Assembly (NCBI GenBank): GCA_015680685.1
Contig: MNCI01005808.1
Coordinates: forward strand, 119,717 to 183,716
Length of the DNA stretch: 64,000 bases
Origin: Gnetum montanum
Lineage: Eukaryota > Streptophyta > Gnetopsida > Gnetales > Gnetaceae
Direction: 5' to 3'
The notes below the pieces were generated by a model, which saw only the letters and a list, made by a program, of their open reading frames with translations, was not told the DNA's origin and searched no databases. Positions 1 through 12,800 of this stretch are shown piece after piece (positions within the stretch are counted from its first letter, which is position 1; every line of letters begins with the position of its first letter). The position numbers were made by a program, and so were the translations under genes.

Positions 1-599
1 TATTCGAGCATTGTGTACCTGAGCACACCTTGTGTACGGCAGTAAAGATGAGCTCTTGGATTCATCCTTGTAGCACTTGAGATTTGTTTTCTTACTCATT
101 TCCTTTATTTTATTTTCTTTTGCATTTATTTTATTATTTTATTTTATGCACTTTACATTTCTATTATTAGCACATACAATACGATCACTTCGAGCATTCG
201 TGTAACACTTGGTAACCTAGTAACAATTAGCATTTGGTAATCCCAGTAGTGTTGCGCTGGTTCAGGATGTGTACGACAAGTAAGAACGGATATTGGTGTT
301 AAGATTAGTTTAAAGCCTAGTTAATCAGTAGTTAAGTTAAATTAGTCACTTAGTTATCTCTCTCTCTCCTCCCTTATTAGCAGCAGGCATAAAAACATAA
401 AAGCTATAAAAATCATATGCCTCAAGCTTACTTAACCATACAATCGTGACATACAAGTAAGTTTGGGAAGACAACAATCAACCAACCTATCCTTGTTCCA
501 CAAAGGCACATAGGCACTTAGTCCTTGGAATTCGACCGGATCGTGCGTGAAACGCTTGTATTCGTATGGTTGAGCGTAGGGGTACCTCGCTGCTCATCA
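1..599 (+). repeat. LTR, 5'-truncated by window edge (B/E subfamily)
   Basis: This is the right-hand three quarters of an LTR. It matches the LTRs at 32495-33296 and 38699-39483, sharing the GTGTACCTGAGCACAC block, the AGTAAAGATG polyadenylation-like region and the GGTTGAGCGTAGGGGTACC end. It finishes with the family terminus CTCATCA at 599. No tRNA-Asp primer-binding site follows, so it is a 3' LTR or a solo LTR, inserted into the element whose tail continues at 600. The left end and target duplication lie outside the window. Confidence 0.8.
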
Positions 600-894
600 A
601 CTACCTAGACTAGGATGTGAGGAAGGATCATTTAAGCCACATGAGCCTCCACCTTTAGGCACAATGTGACAACTTCATCTTAGTTAATTTTGTGTAGTAA
701 GTAACCACCAAATTTTTCCTAGTGTCCAATTGTGATTGCTCTCATTGTAAACACTCAAATATTTTGTAATGTGACACTTAGTGTTGTTTATTATTGGTCA
801 ATCAGTTGTCAGTTTCATATTTCCCAAAGATTATCAACAACTCAATGCTACATTTGTTCACTCAAGGACGAGTTTTCAGTTAGTCATGGGGGTA
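600..894 (+). mobile_element. Internal tail and polypurine tract of LTR element F
   Basis: This short remnant lies between two LTRs. Its end reads CACTCAAGGACGAG followed by AGTCATGGGGGTA at 882-894, the polypurine tract found just before every 3' LTR of this superfamily. The next base starts a TGATG LTR. No coding potential is visible. The rest of the element lies upstream or was displaced by the LTR at 1-599. Confidence 0.65.
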
Positions 895-1766
895 TGATGA
901 AGAGTCTTTTAGTCAGCTGCATCAATGAACATTTGTCAATGTAGCCCTAACGACACATCCCTATCAATAGATATGTTGATGCATATGTGTCGATGCCATT
1001 CCATCATAAGCCTATATAAATGTGCACACCATCTACATTTATGGGATCTTTGGTCATTTTTGAAGTGAAGCTCTAGCAATTTTTTTTCATAAAACTTAGT
1101 CAAATTTCCATTTTAAGTGCTTGCAACAAGGATTGAATTGATCAAAGGAAGTTTTATTTGAGTGCATGATGTAGCTAGACACTTATGCATGATAGTAATA
1201 AAGTCAACATTGATTCCTTTCATTGCAACACATGGATTAGCACTTAGTTTATTTTCAAACACTTTACTTTTGATGCATTTTACCTTCCAACACTTAAAAA
1301 ATTAATATTTTATTTTGTAACAACGTGAGTACAACCACTTTAAGCATAATATATTAACATTTGGTATTCCCATCAGTGGATAATTAGTATGCTTAGTAGT
1401 AGACACTTGGTAACCCAACAACACTTGATATATAAGTTTAGGATGGGAATGGATAGTCCATGCTTAGGATAGCCTAGATTACTATTATGTGCATAATTAG
1501 CTAAATTTTATTATTTTTATCATTTTATTGTTTCAATATCTTAATGATAAAAACTATAACAAAAATATAAATATCTTATACCTCAATCTCACTTAACCAT
1601 ACCCACTAAACTAGCACAAGTGATGAATGGGAAGACAATGACTAGTAACCAGACACCTAGTTATCTAAGACACCTAGGGCTTGAAGGTTCCATGGAATTT
1701 GATAGGATTGTGCGTATATGCTTGTGATATGTGTAGTTGGGTGTAGGAAACACTTGCCGCTTATCA
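895..1766 (+). repeat. 3' LTR of element F
   Basis: The LTR starts TGATGAAGAG right after a polypurine tract and ends GCTTATCA at 1766. It has a TATATAAA box at 1013-1020, an AGTAATAAAGTC polyadenylation-like region near 1194-1204, and the repeated 'acttggtaa.cc' signature in its downstream half. It is diverged from the A/C and B/E types and may be closest to the LTR at 29380-30251. No primer-binding site follows, consistent with a 3' LTR. One ambiguous base (n) lies just downstream at 1896. Confidence 0.7.
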
Positions 1767-2029
1767 TTATCCCCAAGGAGAGGGTTTTTCAAGATTGGTT
1801 GTGGAAACTTGAACAAACGTCCCAAAACCATTGGGCTTTTTCTTTAGACTCTCTCTTTAATGATCTAATGTACTTTGAATTATTAAATATTATTANCCCT
1901 CACTTCATAATGCTCTAATCACACAAGCCATCTATCCTTAGTTATAGACTGTATTCAAGTTTTTTATATTATTACCTAAGCAACATGGTGCATTACATCT
2001 TGGTTACACATGACCTAGTGACTCGTCAT
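1767..2029. other. AT-rich intergenic sequence, no gene seen
   Basis: I see no coding region, RNA gene or clear repeat between the end of LTR F and the SINE-like block. It contains one ambiguous base. Confidence 0.5.
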
Positions 2030-2035
2030 ATATAT

Positions 2036-2135
2036 AGATAGCTTAGGTATTATGTTAGTGGTAAGAGTTTTGGTTTGGTAAGCCTAGTTCACAAGTTGAA
2101 TTCCAGTAGGCAATACTAGTTATAAATTAAGTTAT
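2036..2135 (+). repeat. Possible tRNA-derived SINE fragment
   Basis: TTAGTGGTAAGAG near 2052 resembles a tRNA A box, and AAGTTGAATTCC near 2092 resembles a B box. The tail CAGTAGGCAATACTAGTTAT is similar to one at about 54395-54415, which also follows a B-box-like GGGTTTGATTC. Two copies with the same layout suggest a small tRNA-derived SINE family. The match is imperfect and chance cannot be excluded. Confidence 0.35.
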
Positions 2136-2229
2136 AAATTAAAAATTTAAATTCGTAAAAGGCATTCAACTCGAAATCATTACGTAAGTAGCGGTTGCTC
2201 TACCCGTATCCGACCAAGGTGGGACCCAC

Positions 2230-3514
2230 TGCTACAATTTTAAAAAACAAAATCCTCTGTAACAACTTTTAAACCAACTCTGCATCAAAATCGACCCAAT
2301 CATTATTCAAAGACCACCCTTAAATTTAGCAAGGTGATTTTGCCCATGTAACGTTAAAAGCGCACAGCAACCTAAGTTTGCCGATTTACGAAGCTAGTTT
2401 TACCCATTTCGCCCATTTACACTGTGAAAGGGGTACGTGTTAAATAAAGATCTGCAACTTGTTCCTTCTGACCATTGTTTTAAAAAACAGTGGGGTTGTT
2501 AATTCAGATTCTCCGAAAGAATCGGGTGACGTCCAAATCTTGACAGAGAAGGCCAACCCTAAATTTTTATAATTCTATTCCCCACTCCGTTGAAACTCGG
2601 TAAGGTACTCATGAACGTAACAGAGTTTGACATTCAATGAGAAGTGCTGCGCTTTCGAGTTTAAACTTAGTATTCATCAATACCAGTCCACTTGCATCAG
2701 GTGGGGTTCCAGATTCGCCAAGTGGACAGCGGCGATTACTGAATTCCACAATTTGCTGAATTTCACTGCTCTGGCTGGAAGTTTGACATCAGGAAGTGTG
2801 GAGGTCAAATTAAGTAGACACCAGCGGAGCCTTTCAATCCAAGAATTCTAATTACCTACATTCTATATACATTCTCGTTCTGATCTGGGATTGGAGCCTC
2901 AGGAAACACAGTCACCTCGGGTAGCTCAAACAGGCAATTCAAGCACGATTCAGCCAAAGTTTTACTGCGAATCTGGGCAACACACACACATGCTAACAGT
3001 GGGACCGCTCAGAGCAGCCTGGAACATCGGCAGCATCAGCATCAGGATCAACATCAGCAGAGTCAAAAGACATAGAAACGTTTGCTTCTGGAGCATGGGC
3101 CTACTCGTACATACACACAGAGAGATAATCGCCATTGCCGTCTGAAATTTAGAATTATTTTCGCGTGGAGCTTTCTTTTCTCTTTCTGTTCCGTTCGGAA
3201 TCGCCCTGAATTGCGGGACCCGTTACAGAAACCCCACCTGCGCATGGACATGAAGCCGCTCTGCTGAGGCCATTGTTGCAGAGATCGTTCGTTCATTGTT
3301 CTTCCAAGATGTGAAACCGGGGGGGTATTGCCGCTACTGCACTGCACTCTGGTTCCTTAGCTTCGAACTTGGGACGTTCGCTTTTGCAAGCAGGGCTTCA
3401 TTTGCCTCTGAAGTATGCGCCAGGCTTGGTGGTTCATCCTCATAATCATAATCATCATCATCAGCATCATTGTTCCTAGGGTTTTGGGGAAATTCATGTG
3501 AATTTTATGCAAGG
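2230..3514 (+). promoter_or_regulatory. Upstream region and 5' UTR of the MRS2-type gene
   Basis: This is non-repetitive sequence with higher GC than its surroundings, directly upstream of the first coding exon. A CAT/ATC trinucleotide tract lies at about 3440-3470. Short open frames are present (for example 2891-3145) but show no recognisable protein. I infer that promoter and 5' UTR are here; no core promoter element is clear enough to place a transcription start. Confidence 0.4.
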
Positions 3515-3854
3515 ATGGCCCCCAGAAATCGATCCAGGATGTCTCCCGAGAAGGGGCAGGGGCAACATGTACGTCTGAATAATTTGGAGATGATGCCTCA
3601 TTCTCAGAATCCTCGAAGAGGAGGAGGAGGAGCAGCAGCAGTTGCAGTTGCAGTTGCAGGCGGTGACAGAAGTGTTGTTCAGGCCAAAGTTGCTAAGAAG
3701 AAAGGTGGGTGCAGGCTCTGGATGAGGTTCGATTCCAGTGGAAGGTCGGAGGTCATGGAGTGCGACAGGAACACCATTATGAAGCGTGTCAGCATTCCAG
3801 CCAGGGACCTCAGGATTTTGGGTCCTGTTTTCTCCCATTCGTCCAACATCCTTG
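3515..3854 (+). CDS. MRS2: MRS2-type gene, exon 1
   Basis: It encodes residues 1-113 plus one base of codon 114. The N-terminus is basic and low-complexity, then LWMRFDSSG and the [13 protein letters not shown] block match the start of the soluble domain. The donor is CTTG/GTAACA. An open frame continues 45 bases upstream without an ATG. Confidence 0.85.
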
Positions 3855-6800
3855 GTAACATTACTTTAACTGGACTGTACCTGAATTTAGTCTGTTTTGT
3901 TTTTCTTTTTAACTCCAGTAAAGTTGACCCTATTTTTTGAAACTGAAATTGAGCTATTTTCTAGGTCTAGAATATTTGAAACTGTAATTCTGAATGCGCA
4001 GCCATATAGGTTAATTTAGCAAATTTGTTGTTTTATAAGTCCGCCGCTTATGGTTTGATTTTTCTTATGTACTTTACAAAACAAAGAGATCGTGGACAAT
4101 ATACAAAAGGATTTAGTGCTATGCTATGTGTCTACCCTTGATTTGAGGTTAACGTTTTATCTTCCTCATCAAAGTTCTACAACTGACGTCAGGACTGTTA
4201 ACAAGTGTGCATTTATTCTCCAGCAAGAGTTTCTTAATTTTTCCCCATCTGAAATTGAAAATGAATGGAAATATTATCTCAGCATAAAAAATTTCTCTTT
4301 ATGTTCATCATGTCAGAAGGCATGAAATTTCGATGAGATTTTTTTTTCATGGTTTACGTTACGGATAGTTGGTCATTAAAGCTATATAAATGTTCCGGGC
4401 GCCCATCCTTTCCATAGACTTGGATATGTTTGCAAAGATCTTTTCAAATTCCAGAGAATAAAAAATGTAGCCATAAAAAGACCTTATCCTTAGGGCGATC
4501 GTCAATAGTTATTCATTGCTAATCAAGACTCGTTAATAATCAATTTTTGATTTTTTTTTCCTAAATTTTGAATTATCAGTTTTTGTTGTGTGTAATGCAA
4601 CTTTTAATACACCTTACAGAATTCTTTATTGGCAATAAATTCTTATTTCATGTTTTGACTATATTATATTTTTGTATTAAACATTTAGAGCGCACTGCTA
4701 GTGAAAAAGAAGTTTGTCCTTTTCTTCGGTACATTTTTATTTTTATAGAAGGCATCTATCTGCCTTGATAAGAATTGTTGTGCAGCTAGAGAAAAAGCTA
4801 TGGTTGTCAACTTGGAGTTCATAAAGGCCATTGTCACTGCAGAAGAGGTTTTTGTTCTTGATCCTCTAAATCATGATGTTCTTCGCTTTGTTGATCAGTT
4901 ACGGCAACAACTTCCTCTAAAGAGTCCTCCAAGACTTCAAGATAACACCATGGCAACATCTCCTGGACAATGGCTTCCTGTTCCTGAAGCAGCAGAAGGA
5001 CTGCAACGAGAACTTCCTTTTGAATTTCGTGTATTGGAAATAGCTTTGGAAGTGGTTTGCACCTATATGGATTCAAATGTTGCGGACCTTGAACGTGAGG
5101 CTTATCCTGTTTTGGATGAACTAGCCAAAAATGTGAGCACCAAAAATTTAGAACGTGTTCGAAGCCTGAAAAGCAATCTTACTCGTCTTCTTGCTCGGGT
5201 TCAAAAGGTAACAATATGCTTTTTGTTTCCTTAAATGAAATAGGTTGCAGTCTATGTTGAGGGATAGACATATGTACTAAAACAATCACACATGTAAATG
5301 TAAGTTTTAGAGCTAGTTAGCAATTTCAAATCAGGATACATAATCTCAAGGTATCATTGTTAGTTCTCATCCAAGCCTTAAACTATTCTTTGGGTTGGAT
5401 AGTTTGGGCATTTTTTGTTTAAAGCTGTTCCGATTTACGATCTGCCATTAGCTTATCTTAGGTATTGTTTATTATAGAATATTGCAAAAACTATGAACGG
5501 GATCACCGTTTTTTTTTTAAAATCAAAGATCACCGCATTTCACTTTGTTGAATTTATTGCTGTTCAAAAGTTGCTGTAATTTTCTTCAAGTCTGATAAAT
5601 TCTCAACGATTTTTTACCAAGCTGATTGATGTACCACGCAATTTCATAGAAGCTTTTAGTAATTTGGTCACCTTAATTTAAAGAGTGTTTTCATTTGTGG
5701 CTTTTGTGGAGAGTGACTTGGATTATAATAGATTATAGTGGTTTTGTTAACTAATTGATGTTTATGCATTCTGGTATATTTTATGGTGCTTTGACGGTGT
5801 TTTTATGTTGTGATGTCTACCTAATTTTCTTTAAATGTATTTTTTAACACCAATATGAAGCTTTTAGTCTTTCAAATAACATGTTCATGCACATCTGAGT
5901 CAGGAAGCCTCCTCTTGGAATACACTGATAAAACATTGACTTTATCTAAATTCTAGAACATACTCTGAGTAAGTCCTCCATGGACTACATCCTAATTAAA
6001 TATGCAAAGGACCGAAACATCACACTATTAAATGGGTTCATCCCCTTGTATGAACATTTTAACTTAACATGACCAAAATCCCTGTTTAGAAGATTTGAGC
6101 ATTAAAAGTTACATCAATTTGTGTTCTTTTTGCAAGGAAAATGTGTTTTGAAAACATAACTGGAATGTTTTACTATGAGCTATTTAGTAGGATGACTAAC
6201 TTTCTGTAAGGAAGCTTTTGATTATAAGGTCACAACTTAGGTGCTCGAGGAGAAAAACACTTAGTTGTATTTCTTGAGGACTGCTGCCGGTCATGGTTTC
6301 AACATTACAATAATCATTAAATGTTTTCCTGGGTTGCAATTCATTTTGATTTACATACACTATCTATGTTTATTTATAAAATAGATAAAACCTCATAGTC
6401 AACATAGGCACATTGACAAGGAAAAACAATGATATTATGGATTTGATAAAATTTAGAGGAGTCAACATAACTTGCTTATTAAAAGAAAAGTGGAAAAGAG
6501 AGCAGGAAAAGTCAATTAATGAAGAATAAATGCTTTTCTACTATGGAAGGAGAGAGACCTTTAGAAATGGAGTAACAATATATTGTTTAATCAATAAATA
6601 AAGGAACAACTGGTAGAAGTTATTTGAAAAAAAAATTAATGTAAATTAAAATTGTCTTGGGAAAACAAAGCAATTTATACTTTAAGTGTATATGCACCTC
6701 AAGTTGTTTTGGATGACAATATTAATAAGAACTTCGGAATTATATGGATGGGTTGAAGCAACATATTTTAGAGCAAGAAAACATACTTATTAGAGGAGAT

Positions 6801-9800
6801 TCCAATGAACATGTTGGTGTAATAAGGATAAGATATGAGAGGATTCATGAATGATATAGATTTAAAGAAAGAAATGGGACGAGGGATACAATTCTTCAGT
6901 TTGCATAGACCTATGATGTTGCAATAGCAAATACTTATTTCAAGAGACAAGATGAGCATTTGGTGACTTTCAAAAGTGGAATCAATATGATACACATAGA
7001 ATAAATTATGATACGTAAAATACATTAGAGAACATGTAAGGTTTGCAAAGTCATATTTGGAGAGAGTCTTGGGAATTCAACATGATTCATGATAACAAAG
7101 TTAGCTGCCAAGAATTTTAACAATTGAAACTCTAGGAAAGGAGTGTTACCATAAAATAGTGGAACCTATAGAAAGAAAAAACAACATAGGTAAAGATTGA
7201 TTGGTAAAAGGAGGACCTTGGGATTTGAACACCAGTGTGAATGATTTATGGATATAAATGACGACTTGTGTTTGGGGGATAGTAAAGGATATTCTTCTAG
7301 AATTGAAAGGAAGTAAGTGCAGCCAAAAGGGAATCTATTAGTAGAGTGAGGAAGGGCAACAAACAATTCAAAATAGGAAGTGCTATAAGGAATGGTAATA
7401 AAGTAGAAGACAATAATATATTAAAAGATATAAGACATCAAAAAATGTAGCAAAGAAGATAGTAACTAGGTCAAAATATATAGTTTTGGATATCTTTTAT
7501 GCAAAACTAAGAACTAAAGATGGTGTGAAGTCTATTTACATGTTGGCAAAGACTTGAAGTTAGAAGAGAAAAGACATTGAACATATGGAATGTATCAAGT
7601 CAAAATAACAAAGTATTTTGGTTAAAGAAAAAACATATCGATGTCTTTAAAGTAAGAAAATCATTAATGAAGATGGAAAAGTGTTCTAGTATGTATCTAC
7701 CAAATTAACTGAAATATTCAAAATTGTGGCAACTGTTAAGGAATAAAGGTCATAGGTCACGCCATGAAATTGTAAGAAAGAGTAGTAGAGTAACATGTAT
7801 GACAAGAATTAATAAAATCTAAAAATTAGTTTGGTTTTATATTAGGAAGATCAATTATGGAAATCATTTTCTAGCTAAGTTAATGGAGAAGTTTAGAAGC
7901 AATATATATATATATGAATTTGGAGAATGCTTATGATAGATTTCCCAGAAAGCTTATTTGGTGGACCTTAAAGAGGAAAGATATGTGAATTGGATATATT
8001 AATGTTATTTTAGATGTATCATGGAGCTACAACTAGAGTTCACATTATGTAGCTAGAAACTATTGAGTTTCCAATAATGGCAGGTTTGCATCAATGATCC
8101 CTTTTTAAGTGCATTTTGTTCACAATGATATGGATGAGTTGACAATCAGCCTGCCAGTCATACCTTCCTAATTTGCTTTGTCTATCAGTTCTAGCAACTT
8201 CACATAATTGAATCAAGTATAAATACAAGCTGTATTTTTTGGTGTATGCTTTTGTAAATGATATCATGTTGGTGGATACATCTAGGAGTCTCTTGCTGTC
8301 AAAATGAAGACATGGAGAAGATTGCTAGAATTAAAAGGTTAAATATTAATAGAAGTAAAACAAAATATAAAGAGGACAGTTTTAGTGGGATAGCAGGTAA
8401 TGAAGAAGCTATCATCATTATCATTAGCCAACCCTATTTTGTTGGGACAAAATATAAAATGCCAATTGTAATGTTTGACAGTGTTTAAAAAGTTGGCAAA
8501 ACAATTTTTTTGGCTTCCAGAAAAAGTCAGAAAATATAAAAAGTCGGCAAACATTCAGGAAAAAGTCAGCAGAGAAGGTCGGCATGTTTAAAGAGACAAT
8601 ATTTTACAGGTTTCATATTGCATATCATATGAATATACATAATAAACATAGACAACACAATTAAAGGCAGAAGCTGAAAAAGTGATAATGAAAAATAGAA
8701 TCAACATATGAAGTTGCAGACTATATTAGTATAAGCTTAAATACTATCAAAGCTTATTTGTTCACAAAATAATGTTTTAACAAAGTCTTAAAAAGATAAA
8801 GCAATTTACATTAATGTCTAATTGTAAAATGTTCATGATATATTAAACATAAAGCAACAAAGTAACAATGAATTAGATGCATCCATTGGTATTGTTGGTG
8901 TAGCTCCATCTTTCTTTTCTTTAAATTTAATTGAGCTTTTTGAATTGTTTCTTTAGTATCTACTCTAATAGTTCTAAAGGTTTCTGCATCTTGCTCCATT
9001 GTAAATACTCATTCATGGTTATCAAAGGCTTCTTTTCTAAAGTTATATTAAAAGATATATAGCTCTTTTTAGCCATGTCATCTACCTCTTCATTAAGAAT
9101 GTAGTCATCATTGCTGTCACTCTGACTGTCAGATTGGTCACATGCTACAAGATCAGCTGAAAAACCATCATAATCAATAATTTGTATATTATAAGTCCTT
9201 TGAGGTTTAGGAGTAGAAGAGGAAGCTAGTTAATTAATTTTTGTTAAATTTATTAACTTTAAGTAAGACTAAGGAATTCTGAATTTAACTTTTTTTCAAC
9301 AGGAATAATTATAAATACTTTATTATATTTAAAAGACTTTTTCGAAAAAGTTACTATCTTTTTGCTATGCTACTTTTTTGAAAAAGTGGGCTACGCTACT
9401 TTTTTGAAAAATTGGCTGAAAAATCACATCAAATGGGTGAATTTTTCCTGAAGTGGTGAAAAATCAACTTTTTAATTACTGATGTTGGGTGTTACTAAAA
9501 GGATAGAATTAACAAATCTCTCATTAGAAGAAGTTTGAGGGTAGCACTCCTAGATGAAAAGACAAAGGAAAATCATCTTAGATAGTTTGGTTCTATGTAA
9601 AGATGACTAGAGATTGTAAATATTACTAGAGGCTGCTTAATTGAAGTGAGGGGAAACCAACTAAGAGAAGGTCTTAAACATACATGGCATGCAATGATAA
9701 ATAAGATATTTTCATCTTGGTTGATTGTTAAGATTCCTGGAATAATCTCATTGGAATTTCAAGTTTATTTTTATTAATATAATCTCTTTTTACTTATTCA

Positions 9801-12800
9801 ATTTTTTAAAAGAATTATGAATTAACATTATTTTGCCTCTTAACAAAGGTGAATGTTGAAAAAGAACTCATACAGAAAACCTCATGTAGTTAGGATAGGG
9901 CTACGATGGTGATAAAATCTCATAGTGATTTTATCAAAGTTTTATACAGAAACCTTTAACATTCTTTAAATTTCATCTTTTCTGACAGCCTGTGTGCTTT
10001 TAAGGCATTTGAATATTGTGGCTAACTATTGGTAGACATTGAAGTACTAACTAAACTACTCTTAGGAGTTCTATTATTCATGATATCATATTATTTATCT
10101 TCAGTTCAAAATTAGGGTTTAATGATAGTGATGTCAAATATAGAATGTGCTTATGTAAAATATTTAATGTGCCATAGCATGACTCATTTATGCCAGTTCA
10201 TGTTCAACTTAAATACTGTAGCAGTATAATTGACTTGGCTATTTTATGTTGTCATCAGAATGTATTCGACATTACATGCCAAGGGTAATGATGACATATA
10301 ATAATGCTGATTGTTCAGTTTCAACTAGTCTTGTGTTTTAGCAGATCCGTGTATTTTTACTTTTAGTTAGAATATACTTTCTGACATCTTCAAATAATTT
10401 TCTTAATAATGAGTAATTCCTAGGCAGCAGAGTTTAAATGAATGTAGATACGGACATGAAAGATTATTGCTAAAGACATTTAGATAGTTGTGTTAACCAA
10501 CCATCTTTACCAGGTTAGAGATGAACTTGAACACCTTCTTGATGATGATGAAGATATGGCAGATCTGTACTTGAGTCGAAAGGTTCTTCAAAGTCAGTAT
10601 TTAGAAACTTCGGCAGCGGGAGGGAGACAAACTACTCTTGCCATTATACCTTATATGGGTCAGATGAATTCAAACCAGATGAGCATTTCTAACTTTGTTG
10701 CAAGTGTTGCTGGAGATGAAGATGATGTTGAAGATCTTGAGATGTTATTGGAGGCATACTTTATGCAGGTTGATGGTACTCGCAACAAGATTTTGTCAGT
10801 AAGTGCCCGATAATTTTTTATTGTATTATAAATTTTTGAATAAGAAATTATTGATGTCGATATTTCATAAAAAATTGAAAGCTATTAAAATGTTTATTAA
10901 ATTCGTGGTCCATCTATTCGTTATAGAAGAATTAATCTTTATTTCTATAGTATAATTTCTTAAGTGCACCATTTAATGCAGCCATAAGCTTACTAAATTT
11001 CCTTAAGAACAGCCTTCAGTTGCATTGTCCTGAAATATGCCTATAAATCTTCCAGTTGCATTTCCTTAAGATTATGTACGATAAAAGAGGATCACCCTGT
11101 GTTAAACCAGTGTTTGCTTGGAAGTGCCCTTCTTGATTGATTAAAATCGAGAAGCAAGATCCAATAAAGCATTGAGACAATTTATTCATCCAATCCTATG
11201 GAAATCCAGACCTCCGAAAAACCTTCTGCATGAAATCTCAATTTATCTTCTTGTTGACTTAATATCTAGTTTTGGTGCCAGATTAGAATTCCTCTGGTAT
11301 TTTCTTGAGTGCATCCTAACCTGGACTAAATTACCTGTCCAAAATGTATCAACCCTCACCAATCTGGCCTTCTTTGGTGAGGTAATCTTAGGGAGTTTTC
11401 TCTTCAATTGCGAAGCTAGATATCTGGATAAGATTTTCTACAATGTTCTATAAAGACTGAAACAGTACTTAAGGTCTCAACCTTGGATTTTTGTTATTAA
11501 GCTTTCCTTATATTTTTGGTGTTACATATCATTTCACCATATTTGAAAGCTTGCAATTTTCTAAGCATATTTACAATCTGAAGGAAATTTCTGTTCACAT
11601 ATTTTTCTGCCAATTTCGATCATATACCAAGTGTAATGTGCATAGCCACTCCTAGTGCATAGCCAACATCTGTACCAAATACCACCATGGGGCTCGAGTC
11701 TTTTTCTTCTTTTCTGTTAGGGCTTTGAGAAATTGCAGATGTCTCATCCGTATGCTTATTTGCAGGAATATTGTCCTCAACTTCAATAGCTTAGCCATCA
11801 TAATGTTGATATTCCTGTCCCTATTTAAGTAGTTGGTGTAACAAATTGTACATTAGGCTTCCACTTATTCACAAGAACTGAGAAAGATAAGTACTTGATT
11901 TTGTCTAGGTTACTCAGAAGCTTTAATGATCTCCGTAGCTACTCATATTTGTTTAGGTATCTGAAAACAAGCATTCCTGTCTTGATTTTTGAAATTGAGA
12001 GGTCTCTTCATGGTGTGATTTTTCCTTAATTAAGATGGAAAGGGGTTATACTCGAGAAAACATTTTGGTGTTCCATTATCAATAAAGAAGAATAAGTTTG
12101 GTTGGGGTGCTAAGCTTCTTACTACATTTGGTATATTAGAACTATTTCATAGCTGTCTCTAATCTGTTTCACTCTATTTCATGTCATGGGTATGGGCAGC
12201 AAAGGAGTTTAATAGATCAGAACAATTTGGAGAGCAATATTCTTTGGTAGGTGGTAGGATCCTTAAGGATAAAAAATAATCTCTGTTGTATTGGGATCAG
12301 GTCTGCTATTCATTGAAAGAAGATGGATTTAGATTTGACAATTTGACCATAACTAGAGAAGAATTTAGTCTAAAATGCCCTTGAAACTTTCATCATTGCC
12401 TTCATTGCCATACGACGGTTGGAGGTATGAAGTCAATTTTTCCTTTTACCCACTAGCTAGCAGTTGACGCCATTTAACTGTGGATGCTTTCATTCTGTCT
12501 AGCTTGAACATTGGCATTTTTACCTATAACCAGAAGGGACGTAGTATACAATGCCCATGCAACTTACATCATTGCCTTAACTGCAATAGTATGTTAGGAG
12601 TCTGTGAAATCGAGTTGGGCTTTTTCTAATAGCTAGTATTCAATGCACTTAATTATGCATAGCTCCATTTTGATATCAGTCAGCTTTACCTTTAGATGAA
12701 CCATCAATTAAGAACAACTTATTGTTTCTGAATTGTTTGGTCACCTACAAACGGACATACATTGAAAAACAGAGCTCTGGCTAGTTTAAGTTTGTCCATA

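Larger units (their letters stand above)
5208..10513 (+). other. Intron 2 of the MRS2-type gene, 5.3 kb
   Basis: This long GT...AG intron ends TTTACCAG. The first 1.4 kb holds nothing recognisable. The centre (about 6640-9700) is a decayed RTE-type LINE in the sense direction with a foreign block inside it. The last 0.8 kb again shows nothing. Confidence 0.85.

Noticed and set aside
3063-3347. Minus-strand and overlapping + strand ORFs upstream of the transporter
   Set aside because: No recognisable protein; they overlap each other and probably reflect the higher GC of the gene's upstream region.
3440-3470. CAT trinucleotide run as a CRISPR-like or regulatory array
   Set aside because: It is a simple microsatellite in a presumed 5' UTR, with no spacers.
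4834-5076. Minus-strand ORF over exon 2
   Set aside because: It is the antisense shadow of the MRS2-type exon.
7899-7914. Short AT dinucleotide run inside the LINE
   Set aside because: Too short to be a distinctive feature.
11172-11453. 93-codon + strand ORF in intron 3
   Set aside because: The minus strand of the same stretch encodes a recognisable L1 reverse transcriptase, so the + frame is a shadow.
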